Origin: Sphingomonas naphthae
Lineage (GTDB): Bacteria; Pseudomonadota; Alphaproteobacteria; Sphingomonadales; Sphingomonadaceae
Assembly: GCF_028607085.1 (NCBI RefSeq)
Contig: NZ_CP117411.1
Span: forward strand, 3,424,501 to 3,488,500
Length of the DNA stretch: 64,000 nt
Direction: 5' to 3'
Each line of letters starts with the position of its first letter. Positions within the stretch are counted from its first letter, which is position 1. Shown here one piece after another: positions 44,973 through 53,132 of the stretch. The notes beneath the pieces are model-generated. The model was given only the letters and a program-made list of their open reading frames with translations. It was not told the origin of the DNA and searched no databases. A program made the position numbers and the translations under genes.

Positions 44973-45475
44973 GAAATCAGAGACTTGGGTCGTTTCTGAC
45001 GGCATCGTTTTACAGGGCGCTTCCCAGCGCCGCACCGATGCTTTGGCTCACTGCCACCAGAGCGGCCACGTCGTCAATCGGTACGATCTCAAACATCTGG
45101 CAAGCCTCCCGCTCCCGTAGCCCTTCAGGCAAGCCAGGTCGGGGAACACGGCCGTCCCGCGAACCATGCGCCTTCCACGATCACGAATGGCGGTCGGCCG
45201 ATCGCGGCGATCCGCCTGTCTCTCGTTGATGATCGAACCGGCGGACTATGTGTGCCGCCTACAATCGTGGTCGTGCCGACAGCAAGTGGAATATCGATGC
45301 TTTACGTAAACTTAATCAGTATTTTATGAATACTGATTAATATCAGTACCAGCATCGAACGAAATATATAAAATTGCTTACAAAACGCTTCAATGTTCTG
45401 CGCGCGTGCTGGCAATAATCTTCGACCCCTGCATTGCGTGGGTGTGTCGGGAAAACGTCTGTCGTCGGGTGCGCC
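44973..45475. other. Gene-poor, less GC-rich intergenic stretch
   Basis: About 500 bp between tRNA-Gly and the acyltransferase gene with no convincing coding sequence. Short open frames here lack codon bias and ribosome sites. The part from about 45290 to 45400 is AT-rich and holds a perfect 12-bp-arm palindrome (45312-45340). It probably carries the acyltransferase promoter, and may mark DNA gained by transfer. Confidence 0.6.
45312..45340. promoter_or_regulatory. Perfect 12-bp-arm palindrome upstream of the acyltransferase
   Basis: TTAATCAGTATT and AATACTGATTAA are exact reverse complements around the five bases TTATG. The motif ATCAGTA recurs three bases later. It looks like an operator or an AT-rich hairpin in an otherwise GC-rich genome, about 136 bp before the acyltransferase start. 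Confidence 0.55.
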
Positions 45476-46585
45476 GTGCAATCGAAGCTGCATTTCGTTG
45501 GTTTGGATGGATTGCGGGGTTTTGCCGCGCTGACAATCCTCATGCATCATCTGCTGGCCGTGACGCCCTATCGAAACTGGCCCGAACATGCCTATCTGGC
45601 CGTCGATTTTTTCTTCATGCTCTCCGGGTTCGTCATAGCCTTCGCCTATGACGACCGGTTGCAGGCGCGGATGAGCCTCGGCCGGTTCCTGGCCGTGCGC
45701 GCGGCACGGCTGTACCCGTTGATTCTGCTCGGTTCGGCGCTCGGCCTGGGCTGGCTGGTCGTCCGGTACCTCACGATAGGCGACATCAGCGCCCTTCAGT
45801 TGTCGGCCGTCATTCCGTTCGCGCTGCTCCTGTTGCCAGTACCTCGACCGGGTGTTGCGGCGTTTCCCGTGAACGGCCCTTTATGGTCGCTGTTCTTCGA
45901 GCTAATCGCCAACGTCATGTACGCGGCCGGCCTCTATCGGCTTGGCCGCCGCGGATTGCTTGCGGTTACGATTACAAGTTTTGCACTCTACGCTGCCGCT
46001 GCGTGGATCAATCAGACAGTCATCTTCGGCATCGCGTTCAGCGACACTTTCCCGTTCGCCGTGCCGAAGGCGCTGGCGCCTTTTCTGATCGGTGTGCTGA
46101 TCTATCGCTATGGTCTATTCACGACGACAACCTCGAACCGGGCGGCGCTGACGAGCACGGTGCTGCTGCTCGTCGTACTATGGGCGCCAGTCCCGCGAAC
46201 TGGGCCTATCGGCGTTCTTTACGATATCATGGTGGACGTCACGATTTTCCCGCTGATCGTGATGATCGGTTCCTGCGCGCCGAGCGGAACGGCGATGATC
46301 CGCGCCTGGGCCCTGGTTGGCGCACTCAGCTACCCGCTGTACGTCCTGCACCAGCCACTCTTGAACCTCCTTGACCATATGGCCTTTCCCGATAGCCCCG
46401 ATCCGACAGCCATGGGTTTGTGGGCCGCCGGCGTGGCGGCAGCCACCCTCACACTGGCATGGATTGGCTTGCGCTATTACGATGAACCGGTTCGCGCCTG
46501 GATCGCCCGCAAATGGCTGGGGCGCGGCTCTCCGGCCCCGGCATTTAGGGCGCAGGCGCGCACAGAAGAAATGCCCGCCGTCTAA
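45476..46585 (+). CDS. Acyltransferase family 3 membrane protein
   Basis: 369 residues with about 10 membrane helices. The start LHFVGLDGLRGFAALTILMHH contains the catalytic His and the GLRG pattern of acyltransferase-3 proteins (OafA/ExoZ type). FFFMLSGFVIAFAY follows. It probably O-acylates (for example acetylates) a surface or exported glycan. GC content is lower than the core genome and codon use less biased. The GTG at 45476 is preferred; a TTG at 45434 adds 14 non-conserved residues. It may belong with the GT10 and GT25 genes beside it. Confidence 0.87.
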   Translation: MQSKLHFVGLDGLRGFAALTILMHHLLAVTPYRNWPEHAYLAVDFFFMLSGFVIAFAYDDRLQARMSLGRFLAVRAARLYPLILLGSALGLGWLVVRYLTIGDISALQLSAVIPFALLLLPVPRPGVAAFPVNGPLWSLFFELIANVMYAAGLYRLGRRGLLAVTITSFALYAAAAWINQTVIFGIAFSDTFPFAVPKALAPFLIGVLIYRYGLFTTTTSNRAALTSTVLLLVVLWAPVPRTGPIGVLYDIMVDVTIFPLIVMIGSCAPSGTAMIRAWALVGALSYPLYVLHQPLLNLLDHMAFPDSPDPTAMGLWAAGVAAATLTLAWIGLRYYDEPVRAWIARKWLGRGSPAPAFRAQARTEEMPAV

Positions 46586-46590
46586 CCGCC

Positions 46591-47601
46591 CTATCGCACC
46601 CGCTCGACCACGCGCCGCAGCTTGCGCCGCGCCTTGTAGCCGAAGGACATCGGCGGGTTGGGGGTCAGCGTCACCTTGCGCGATCCGGTCGCCGGGGTCT
46701 GCTCGACCAGATCGGCGGCGATCGAGAAGAGGTTGTAGCGGCCCAGCACGTCGTCCCGCGCCGCCGCCCGCGCGTCCATCGTCCGGTCGTAGGCCTGTTC
46801 CGCCAGCGCGCGTTCGATGGCGTCGATAGCGCGGGTCGGGTCGGCGATGTCGATCGTGGTCATCACGTCGTCGGCGAAATAGTCGCCGATGTTGGTGCAG
46901 CCCGAATAGAAGGGATAGGCATGGCCGAGATAGGCATCGGCCAGTTTCTCGGTCCAGTAATGCGGCAGGCGGCTGTTCTCCAGCACGAGGTGATATTTGT
47001 AGCCCGACAGGGCTTCCAACTTGTCGCCGATCGGTCGCACGCCGCGGCCGAACAATTCCACCTTGTCCTTCAGCCGCGTCGTCAGCGCCTCGATGAAGCG
47101 CAGGCGGGCGACATGGCCCGGCAGGAAGCCCGCCTTGGACGTGATGACCGAGATGGCATCCTTCTTGGGCGCGGGCTCCATCGCGACGAGATCGTCATAG
47201 CCGCGCAGCCGCCGCCGCCCGGCGCCGTCGATATCGCCGCCCACGCCGCGATCGATTCCCGCGTGCCACGGCAGGCCCTGCACGCCCAGGATGCGCCCCG
47301 GATGGCGGATCGCCGTCTGGCAGGTGAGCACCGTATCGAACTGGGCGAGGTAGCGGCCGTGATATTCGCGGGCGAGGGGCGGCTCCATCGTGATGAGCGA
47401 CACCCGGCCCGATCGCACCGTCGCCGTCTCGGCCGCATCCAGCCCGTCGAGCACCACCCAGGCGTCGCATTCGGTGCAGGCGGGGTCGTTCACGCGAAAT
47501 TCGATGCCGCGCCAGATGCCGCCGCCGCCCGGCGTCTGGCGCAGGATCGGCTCCCAGGGGAAATTGTCGCTGATCTTCACGATCGGGAGCTGGGCGGCCA
47601 T
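46591..47601 (-). CDS. Glycosyltransferase family 10 (fucosyltransferase-like)
   Basis: 336 residues. The C-terminal half has the GT10 motif YKYHLVLENSRLPHYWTEKLADAYLG followed by YPFYSGCTNI, which binds the nucleotide sugar in alpha-1,3-fucosyltransferases. The N-terminal half is less conserved. It likely adds fucose or a similar sugar to lipopolysaccharide or another surface glycan. ATG at 47601 follows GAAGGA. It converges with the acyltransferase gene after five bases and is divergent from the GT25 gene, so the three may form one glycan pocket. Confidence 0.86.
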   Translation of the reverse strand: MAAQLPIVKISDNFPWEPILRQTPGGGGIWRGIEFRVNDPACTECDAWVVLDGLDAAETATVRSGRVSLITMEPPLAREYHGRYLAQFDTVLTCQTAIRHPGRILGVQGLPWHAGIDRGVGGDIDGAGRRRLRGYDDLVAMEPAPKKDAISVITSKAGFLPGHVARLRFIEALTTRLKDKVELFGRGVRPIGDKLEALSGYKYHLVLENSRLPHYWTEKLADAYLGHAYPFYSGCTNIGDYFADDVMTTIDIADPTRAIDAIERALAEQAYDRTMDARAAARDDVLGRYNLFSIAADLVEQTPATGSRKVTLTPNPPMSFGYKARRKLRRVVERVR

Positions 47602-47689
47602 GATCCATCCTTCGGCAAGGTTTCCGTGGTAGCGGGACAATTGCGCGCTGCAAGCACCCGTAACGATTCTGGCGGAAAGGGCCGATTTC

Positions 47690-48478
47690 ATGACCGCTGA
47701 GACACCGGCAACGGGCTGGACGATCCTGGTGGTGAGCCTGGCCGACGCCGGCGAGCGCCGCGCCCGCATCACGGCGATGCTGGAGCGCACCGACTGGCCG
47801 TGGCGCTTCCTCGACGGCGCGCGATCGGAGCCCGCCGCCGCGCCCTATGACGCGACGGCGGCGATGCGGCATCGCGGCCGGCCGCTCACGCCCGCCGAAC
47901 GGGGGTGTTTCGGCAGCCATCATGCGGCGTGGGCCGCGCTGATCGCCGATGCGGCGCTCAGCCACGTCCTCGTCATCGAGGATGACGTGCTGCTCGATCC
48001 CGGCTTCGATTTCGCGGGGCTGCCCGCGCTGATGACCGCCACGGGGATCGACTATCTCCGCCTCTACGCGCGCTTCTCGGTCGCCTCGCGGCGGATCGCG
48101 CTGGTCGGCCACCGCTGGCTGATCCGCTTCCGCCGCCCGCCTTACGGCACCCAATGCTACATGCTCTCGCGGCATGGCGCCGCGACGTTGCTCGCGGCGG
48201 CCACCAGCGTGTCGCGCCCGATCGACGACGAGATGGACCGTTACTGGCACAACGGCCTGCCGATCTACGCGCTCTACCCCTTCCCCGTGCTGGAGATGCA
48301 ATCCGGCTCCTCGATCCGCGCGACGGAGGTGTTGCCGACCGAGGTGAGCGGGCTGGCGCACCGCCGCTGGCAGGCGCTGCGCATCGCGGAATGGCTGAAG
48401 AGCTGGGGCTGCGATCGCGCGCTGCGCGCCAAGGATCGCGCGGTGGCGGCGGCGCTGGCGCGGTTTCAGACGGGCTGA
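47690..48478 (+). CDS. Glycosyltransferase family 25 (LPS biosynthesis)
   Basis: 262 residues. The GT25 hallmarks are an N-terminal ILVVSLADAGERRARITAMLE, then PLTPAERGCFGSHHAAWAAL, and VLVIEDDVLLDPGF with the acidic motif. Family members transfer galactose or other hexoses to lipooligosaccharide. The gene is divergent from GT10 with 88 bp between starts. It ends before a strong terminator about 130 bp downstream. Confidence 0.88.
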   Translation: MTAETPATGWTILVVSLADAGERRARITAMLERTDWPWRFLDGARSEPAAAPYDATAAMRHRGRPLTPAERGCFGSHHAAWAALIADAALSHVLVIEDDVLLDPGFDFAGLPALMTATGIDYLRLYARFSVASRRIALVGHRWLIRFRRPPYGTQCYMLSRHGAATLLAAATSVSRPIDDEMDRYWHNGLPIYALYPFPVLEMQSGSSIRATEVLPTEVSGLAHRRWQALRIAEWLKSWGCDRALRAKDRAVAAALARFQTG

Positions 48479-48529
48479 GGCCGCCGCGGCAAAGCGAATC
48501 TTGTCGCCCGGATAGCGATAGCCCCTAGG

Positions 48530-48638
48530 CAAAATCTTCTCTACTAATTAGATCGAGAAAACCGGTTCCCTAGGCCGGCCGCGGACCCCATCCGCAAACC
48601 CATCTGCCCGGCCGCACCCCCTGCGGCCGGGCTTTTTT
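48530..48638 (+). ncRNA. Candidate small RNA ending in a strong terminator
   Basis: The terminator at 48606-48638 is too far from the GT25 stop (128 bp) to serve it simply. The stretch before it has AT-rich CTACTAATTAGATCGAG in a GC-rich setting and two CCCTAGGC-type repeats at about 48522 and 48569. No open frame is supported. A short transcript of about 100 nt starting near 48530 is possible. The 5' end is a guess, and no RNA family is recognised. Confidence 0.3.
48606..48638 (+). terminator. Strong Rho-independent terminator
   Basis: A perfect 11-bp stem (GCCCGGCCGCA with its complement), a five-C loop and six T residues (48633-48638). It is the best intrinsic terminator in the window on the plus strand. 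Confidence 0.9.
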
Positions 48639-48669
48639 GGCTCGCACCCACATGAGCCGATAATCCCCC

Positions 48670-49098
48670 TCAAGCGCCCCCAATACCGGGAGGAATGGGG
48701 AATTTCGTCCCGAGCAAATACGCAACGAACAGCCCCGCCACATCCTTGGCGGTTAGCGCGTTTTCCGGTGGCGGGGCGGTCAGCGCCGCCTTGAGCCGTG
48801 AACCTGATACGCGGCTCCGCTCCACCATGCGGCTGCTATAATCCGTTTCACCAGCCGCGAAGCCGCTCAAGGTCCAGAATGGGCCGGCGCGGAAGGACAC
48901 CGACCAGAGATCGGACTTACGGACGGCTTTGATCCAGTGCCGTGGACTTCTCCCGAGGATCACAATGCCCCCGTCGTACATATTATCGATGTCGGCGAGC
49001 TCAGTGTTCAGAGTCGTCTCGTCCGCTATCAGCAGCGCCGGCCGATTACCGAGATACAGCGTAGCGGGCTCGATCTGCCCGGTGGTTGTAGCCGGCAT
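48670..49098 (-). CDS. Hypothetical protein
   Basis: 142 residues without signal peptide or membrane helix and with no recognised domain. Aromatic-rich stretches such as SVSFRAGPFWTLSGF and a C-terminal helical segment (VAGLFVAYLLGTKF) are visible. GC content is lower than in neighbours and few CDS in the window look as little biased, so it may be recently acquired. It follows the DUF72 gene by six bases on the same strand and could be in its operon. Confidence 0.6.
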   Translation of the reverse strand: MPATTTGQIEPATLYLGNRPALLIADETTLNTELADIDNMYDGGIVILGRSPRHWIKAVRKSDLWSVSFRAGPFWTLSGFAAGETDYSSRMVERSRVSGSRLKAALTAPPPENALTAKDVAGLFVAYLLGTKFPIPPGIGGA

Positions 49099-49104
49099 GT
49101 TACC

Positions 49105-49896
49105 TCACAACCGCTCGATCAACGCCTGCGCCGCCGCCGGGGCGCGCACCTTGGCGCCGTTGATCATGAAGACAAACACGTCGCGCGCCGCCACCGCCGG
49201 GCCCTTTGCGGCGATGTACGACAGCCCCTCCGGCTGGTGCCCGCCCGCCCAGCTTTTCGCCACTTTCGCCCAGCGATCGAGCGCGTCGGGGGCGTAGCCG
49301 GTCGGCTCGGCCTCGCTCGCATCCTGGAGGCGGGCGTAGACGAAGTCGGCGGTGACGTCGGCGAACTGGGGGTAATCGGGCGAATCCGCCACCACGATCG
49401 CCACCCCATGATCGCGGCACAGATCGACCAACGCGGGATCGCGAAAACTCTCGTGGCGCGGCTCGACGACGTGGCGCAGCGCCAGCCCCTCATATGTCTC
49501 CGGCAGCAGGGCGAGGAATCTCGCGAAATCCTCGCGATCGAATTGCTTGGTGCCGGCGAATTGCCACAGGATCGGCCCCAGCCGGTCCTCCAGCCGGACG
49601 ATGCCTTGTCCGAGAAAATTGCCGATCGATTCCCCCGCCTCGGCCAGCACCTTGCGGTTGACGCAATAGCGCGACGCCTTGAGCGAGAATTTGAAGCCAT
49701 CGGGCACGGCCTTGGCCCATTTCTCGAAGCTCTCGGGCTTCTGCCGGCCGTAGAAGGTGCCGTTGATCTCGATCGCCGTCACCGCGCGCGAGGCGAAATC
49801 CAGCTCGTCGGCCTGGCGCAGCTTGGGCGGGTAGAAGGTGCCGCGCCACGGTTCGTAGGTCCAGCCGCCGATGCCCACGCGGATGTCGCCTGCCAT
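49105..49896 (-). CDS. DUF72 domain protein (YecE-like)
   Basis: 263 residues forming a TIM-barrel-like DUF72 domain: VGIGGWTYEPWRGTFYPP at the start, AIEINGTFYGRQKPESFEKWA, LGPILWQFAGTKQFD, and FVYARLQDA with a C-terminal VFVFMINGAKVRAP. The family is widespread and its function is not settled; a nuclease-like or sugar-isomerase-like activity has been suggested on structural grounds only. The start at 49896 gives the family's usual N-terminus. Confidence 0.9.
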   Translation of the reverse strand: MAGDIRVGIGGWTYEPWRGTFYPPKLRQADELDFASRAVTAIEINGTFYGRQKPESFEKWAKAVPDGFKFSLKASRYCVNRKVLAEAGESIGNFLGQGIVRLEDRLGPILWQFAGTKQFDREDFARFLALLPETYEGLALRHVVEPRHESFRDPALVDLCRDHGVAIVVADSPDYPQFADVTADFVYARLQDASEAEPTGYAPDALDRWAKVAKSWAGGHQPEGLSYIAAKGPAVAARDVFVFMINGAKVRAPAAAQALIERL

Positions 49897-49957
49897 GCTC
49901 CGTCTCCCGATTCGCCGGGCTTGGTTAGCGCAAAGCATCTGCTGTAGGACAGGGCGC

Positions 49958-50353
49958 ATGGACGGCGGCATCGATATCGAGGATTTCACGGGCGGCCCCG
50001 GCGCCATCGCCGACATGACCCGCGTCCGCGCCATCCTGATCGAGGCGGCGCGGGCGGGGCAGGCGATCAGCTACTCCGCCTTCCTGCGCGAACTCGGCTT
50101 CCGCTTCACCCGCCCCAAGATGCGCGCCCTGTGCCGCACGCTCGACGCGATCGATCGCGAGGGCGTGGCGCGCGGCGAACCCGAGATGGCGGTGCTGGTG
50201 GTGCGGGAGTCGGATAGCCTGCCGGGTCAGGGCTGGTGGAGCGGCGGCCACGCCTTCCTGCTGGGGCATGAGGGGGAGTGGACCGGGCCGGAGGCGCGGG
50301 CGCTGGTGGCGCGGTTGCAGGGCGAGGTGTTTGCGTATTGGCGGGAGCGGTGA
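49958..50353 (+). CDS. Hypothetical protein, possible winged-helix fold
   Basis: 131 residues. Residues 20-75 (ADMTRVRAILIEAARAGQAISYSAFLRELGFRF, then a basic helix and LCRTLDAID) look like a winged helix. The rest contains LVVRESDSLPGQGWW. No signal peptide or membrane helix. It reads like a family conserved in alphaproteobacteria, but I do not recognise a function. It is divergent from DUF72 by 61 bp and ends just before a family A repeat. Confidence 0.7.
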   Translation: MDGGIDIEDFTGGPGAIADMTRVRAILIEAARAGQAISYSAFLRELGFRFTRPKMRALCRTLDAIDREGVARGEPEMAVLVVRESDSLPGQGWWSGGHAFLLGHEGEWTGPEARALVARLQGEVFAYWRER

Positions 50354-50363
50354 ACCAGGCCCC

Positions 50364-50444
50364 CCGTTCGTCCCGAGCGTAGTCGAAGGACGTGGAGAGC
50401 CACGCGCTTGGGGCCCGTCCTTCGACGACGCTCAGGACGAACGG
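50364..50444. repeat. Palindromic intergenic repeat, family A (copy 3)
   Basis: An 81-bp element with arms CCGTTCGTCCCGAGCG and CGCTCAGGACGAACGG and an internal GTCGAAGGACG/CGTCCTTCGAC pairing. It separates a plus-strand gene from the convergent YgjP-type gene. Confidence 0.9.
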
Positions 50445-50461
50445 TTGTTATGCAACTGCGT

Positions 50462-51178
50462 TCAAACCCGCCCCACCGCGTGCAATTCCACGCCATGCGC
50501 GCGCAGCCACGCCCGTTCCGCCACCGGCTCGCGCCCGAGCAACCGCGCGACCGCCGCGTGGAAGGCCCGCGAATGATCCATGTGGAGCCGATGCCCCACC
50601 TCATGCGCCACGGTCGCCTCCAGCACCGCCGGCGGCGCCAGGATCAGTCGCCACGAATAGCGGATGCCGCCGCTCGACGAGCAGCTGCCCCAGCGACTGC
50701 GCGGATCGCCGACGCCGACCGGCCCGCGCGCCACGCCCGCCTTGTCGCAATAGGCATGGGTCAGCACCGTCAGCTCGGCCAGCGCCTCCGCCCGCAGCCA
50801 GCGCAGGATGCGCGGGCCGATCGACTCCAGCGGCCCGCCGGTCACCAGCCGATCCCCCTCGATCCGCACCGTGCGCGGGCGCGCCGCCGCCCAGTCGATC
50901 GTCAGCATCCGGCCGCGCACCGGCAGGGTCGCGCCCGGACCCAGCGGCAGGGTCGCGGGGATCGCCGCCAGCGCGGCCTCGATCCAGCCGCGCTGCCCCT
51001 CGGCCCAGGCCAGCGCCGGCCGCAGCGCCGCGCGCCTGGGCAGCACCAGGGTCACCGCCCCGTCGCGGGGATCGACCGACAGGCGCATCCGCCGCGCCTG
51101 CGCCATGCGCCGCACGACCAGATCGCGGACATGGCCCCCGCCCGCGAACGTCAGATCAGAGGATGCGATCGACGACAT
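50462..51178 (-). CDS. YgjP-type M48-like metallopeptidase (DUF45)
   Basis: 238 residues. The zinc motif [12 protein letters not shown] has the HExxH pattern with a third ligand nearby, as in YgjP/WLM-type proteins. The preceding segment [22 protein letters not shown] is diagnostic of the family. It is a cytoplasmic protein of unknown substrate. The ATG at 51178 lies inside the YcgN-like gene: the two overlap by 23 bp, so they are co-translated. Confidence 0.9.
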   Translation of the reverse strand: MSSIASSDLTFAGGGHVRDLVVRRMAQARRMRLSVDPRDGAVTLVLPRRAALRPALAWAEGQRGWIEAALAAIPATLPLGPGATLPVRGRMLTIDWAAARPRTVRIEGDRLVTGGPLESIGPRILRWLRAEALAELTVLTHAYCDKAGVARGPVGVGDPRSRWGSCSSSGGIRYSWRLILAPPAVLEATVAHEVGHRLHMDHSRAFHAAVARLLGREPVAERAWLRAHGVELHAVGRV

Positions 51179-51605
51179 GATCCTCGAGATCGCCCGCCTC
51201 CACCTCGGACACCGTCCAGCCGCGCACCGAAATGCCGGCCTTGTGGACCGATTCCGGATCGCCGCTGATAAGCGGATGCCAGTCCGCCAGCGGCTGCCCC
51301 TCGTCGAGCAGGCGATAGGCGCAGGTCGAGGGCAGCCAGTCGAGCGTCCGCAGCTTGGCGGGCGTCAGCCGCACGCATTCGGGCACGAACATCCGGCGGC
51401 GCTTGTAATCCATGCACTGGCCGTTGCGCCGATCGAGCAATTTGCACGCCACGTTGGTGGGATGCAGCTCGCCCGTATCCTCATCCTCCAATTTGTGGAG
51501 GCAGCATTTGCCGCAGCCGTCGCACAGCGATTCCCATTCGGCGCGGCTCATCTGGTCGAGGCGCTTGGTCTCCCAGAAGCGCGGCGGGGGCGTCAGCGCA
51601 CCCAT
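51156..51605 (-). CDS. YcgN family cysteine-cluster protein
   Basis: 149 residues, with the cysteine cluster [11 protein letters not shown] near residues 28-38 and further Cys in [17 protein letters not shown] and STCAYRL. The family (UPF0260/YcgN) is widespread and presumably binds zinc or an iron-sulfur cluster; its role is unknown. It overlaps the SCO1 gene upstream by 13 bp and the YgjP gene downstream by 23 bp. Confidence 0.92.
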   Translation of the reverse strand: MGALTPPPRFWETKRLDQMSRAEWESLCDGCGKCCLHKLEDEDTGELHPTNVACKLLDRRNGQCMDYKRRRMFVPECVRLTPAKLRTLDWLPSTCAYRLLDEGQPLADWHPLISGDPESVHKAGISVRGWTVSEVEAGDLEDHVVDRIL

Positions 51606-52186
51606 CGGTCGAGCGCCTTTTCCACCGCCTCGGCGCCCTCGTCCTGCGGGATCAGCGCCAGCGGCTCGCCCTTCGGGCCGAACAGCATCGCCTGGCTCAT
51701 ATGATCCATCAGATAGCCGCTCGATCCTTCGGCCTGCTGCTTCTTGAAATAGACGGCATAGCGCTTGGCGACGTCGGCGATCTCGGCCTCGCTGCCGGTC
51801 AGCCCGATCAGCCGGGGGTGGAACGCCTGGACATAGGGCTTCAGCACCGCCGGCGTGTCGCGCGCGGGATCGATGCTGATAAGGATCGGCTGGACCTGCG
51901 CGCCGCGCTTCGGATCATCCGCCTCGAACGCCTTCAGCCCCTTGGCCAGATGCTGGAGCGAGGTAGGGCATACGTCCGGGCAGAAGGTGTAGCCGAAATA
52001 GATCAGGCGATAGCGGCCGATGAAGGCCGTGTCGGACACGCGCTTCCCATCCTGATCGGTCAGGGTGAAGGGGCCGCCGATCGTGGCGCCCTCCAGCGGA
52101 GGCGGCTTGGCGGTGCGCTGGCAGGCGGCCAGCGGCAGCGCCAGCGCGATGGCGAGCAGGAAGGGTTTCAGGATGCCATTGTTCAT
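51593..52186 (-). CDS. SCO1/SenC family copper chaperone
   Basis: 197 residues. A lipoprotein signal peptide with lipobox LAAC is followed by a thioredoxin-like domain carrying the copper-binding motif CPDVC (in [14 protein letters not shown]) and a later His in [10 protein letters not shown]. It delivers copper to the CuA site of cytochrome oxidase and may be used for other copper proteins (the pseudoazurin is far away). ATG at 52186 is used; an ATG at 52201 adds five residues. Confidence 0.93.
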   Translation of the reverse strand: MNNGILKPFLLAIALALPLAACQRTAKPPPLEGATIGGPFTLTDQDGKRVSDTAFIGRYRLIYFGYTFCPDVCPTSLQHLAKGLKAFEADDPKRGAQVQPILISIDPARDTPAVLKPYVQAFHPRLIGLTGSEAEIADVAKRYAVYFKKQQAEGSSGYLMDHMSQAMLFGPKGEPLALIPQDEGAEAVEKALDRWVR

Positions 52187-52268
52187 GGTGCCGCCAGCCA
52201 TGCTTTGCTATTCGATCGCGCGCAAGCGGCCCCACGCCGATGGGGCGAACCGGGATCGAACAAGGGGC

Positions 52269-52901
52269 ATGAGCGACAATATGGGTAAGCGTTTCGCCGG
52301 GGCCAAGGCCCGCACTGCTCTGGCCGCCCTGATGCTGTTCGCCGCCGCCCCGCCGGTGGCCGCGCAGATGATGTCGGAAGGCTATAATTTCCTGAAGGCG
52401 GTGCGCGAGCGCGATGCCAACAAGGCGATCCCGATGCTCGACAAGCCCGGCACCGGCGTGGTCAACACCCGCGACTATTCCACCGGCGAGACCGGCCTCA
52501 TCATCGCCACCAAGGGCCGCGACATTCCGTGGATGGCGCTGATGCTCCAGCGCAAGGGCAAGACCGAGCTGCGCGACAACAATGGCGACACGCCGCTCAC
52601 CATCGCGGCGCGGCTGGGCTTCATGGAGGGCGCGCAGCTGCTGGTCGACAATGGCGCGGCGGTGAACCTGCCGACCAACGGCGGCGAGACTCCGCTGATC
52701 CTGGCGACGCAGAAGCGCGACATGGCGATGGTGCGCTACCTGCTTTCGGCCGGCGGCGACCCCAAGATCGCCGACCGGGTGACCGGCAAGACCGCGATCG
52801 ACTATGCCCGCGACGACCCCCGCGCCAGCATCGTGCTGAAGATGCTGACCGACGCCAAGCCGAGCGCGCCGGTGGCGGGGCCGGCCCGGCCGATGCGGTG
52901 A
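52269..52901 (+). CDS. Exported ankyrin-repeat protein
   Basis: 210 residues: a signal peptide (about 1-32, VAAQ cut) and about four ankyrin repeats (GDTPLTIAARLGFMEGAQLLVDNGAAVN; GGETPLILATQKRDMAMVRYLLSAGGDP). It is probably periplasmic and binds a protein partner. The ATG at 52269 has AAGGGG very close; the ATG at 52281 is also possible. It stands alone, divergent from SCO1 by 82 bp, and is followed by tRNA-Tyr on the other strand. Confidence 0.88.
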   Translation: MSDNMGKRFAGAKARTALAALMLFAAAPPVAAQMMSEGYNFLKAVRERDANKAIPMLDKPGTGVVNTRDYSTGETGLIIATKGRDIPWMALMLQRKGKTELRDNNGDTPLTIAARLGFMEGAQLLVDNGAAVNLPTNGGETPLILATQKRDMAMVRYLLSAGGDPKIADRVTGKTAIDYARDDPRASIVLKMLTDAKPSAPVAGPARPMR

Positions 52902-52934
52902 TCCCGCTGCGCGTTGGAAATTCGCTCCGGGGCG

Positions 52935-53021
52935 TGGTGGGCAGGGCTGGATTCGAACCAGCGTACGCATAACACGGGCAGATTTACAGTCTGCTGCCTT
53001 TAACCACTCGGCCACCTGCCC
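52935..53021 (-). tRNA. tRNA-Tyr (anticodon GTA)
   Basis: The minus strand forms a class II tRNA with a long variable arm: acceptor GGGCAGG pairs with CCTGCCC, the anticodon stem-loop has CTGTAAA with GTA, and TTCGAATC is the T loop. CCA is encoded at the 3' end (87 nt). Confidence 0.95.
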
Positions 53022-53132
53022 ATGAGGGCCCCGGAGCGAGGCGGCCTCATGGCGAAGCGGCGGCCCCATGTCAACGGCATGCGGCGACGGCGGCGGTTGC
53101 GCCGCCCCCCGTCCCCCGCGTAGAGCGCGCGA

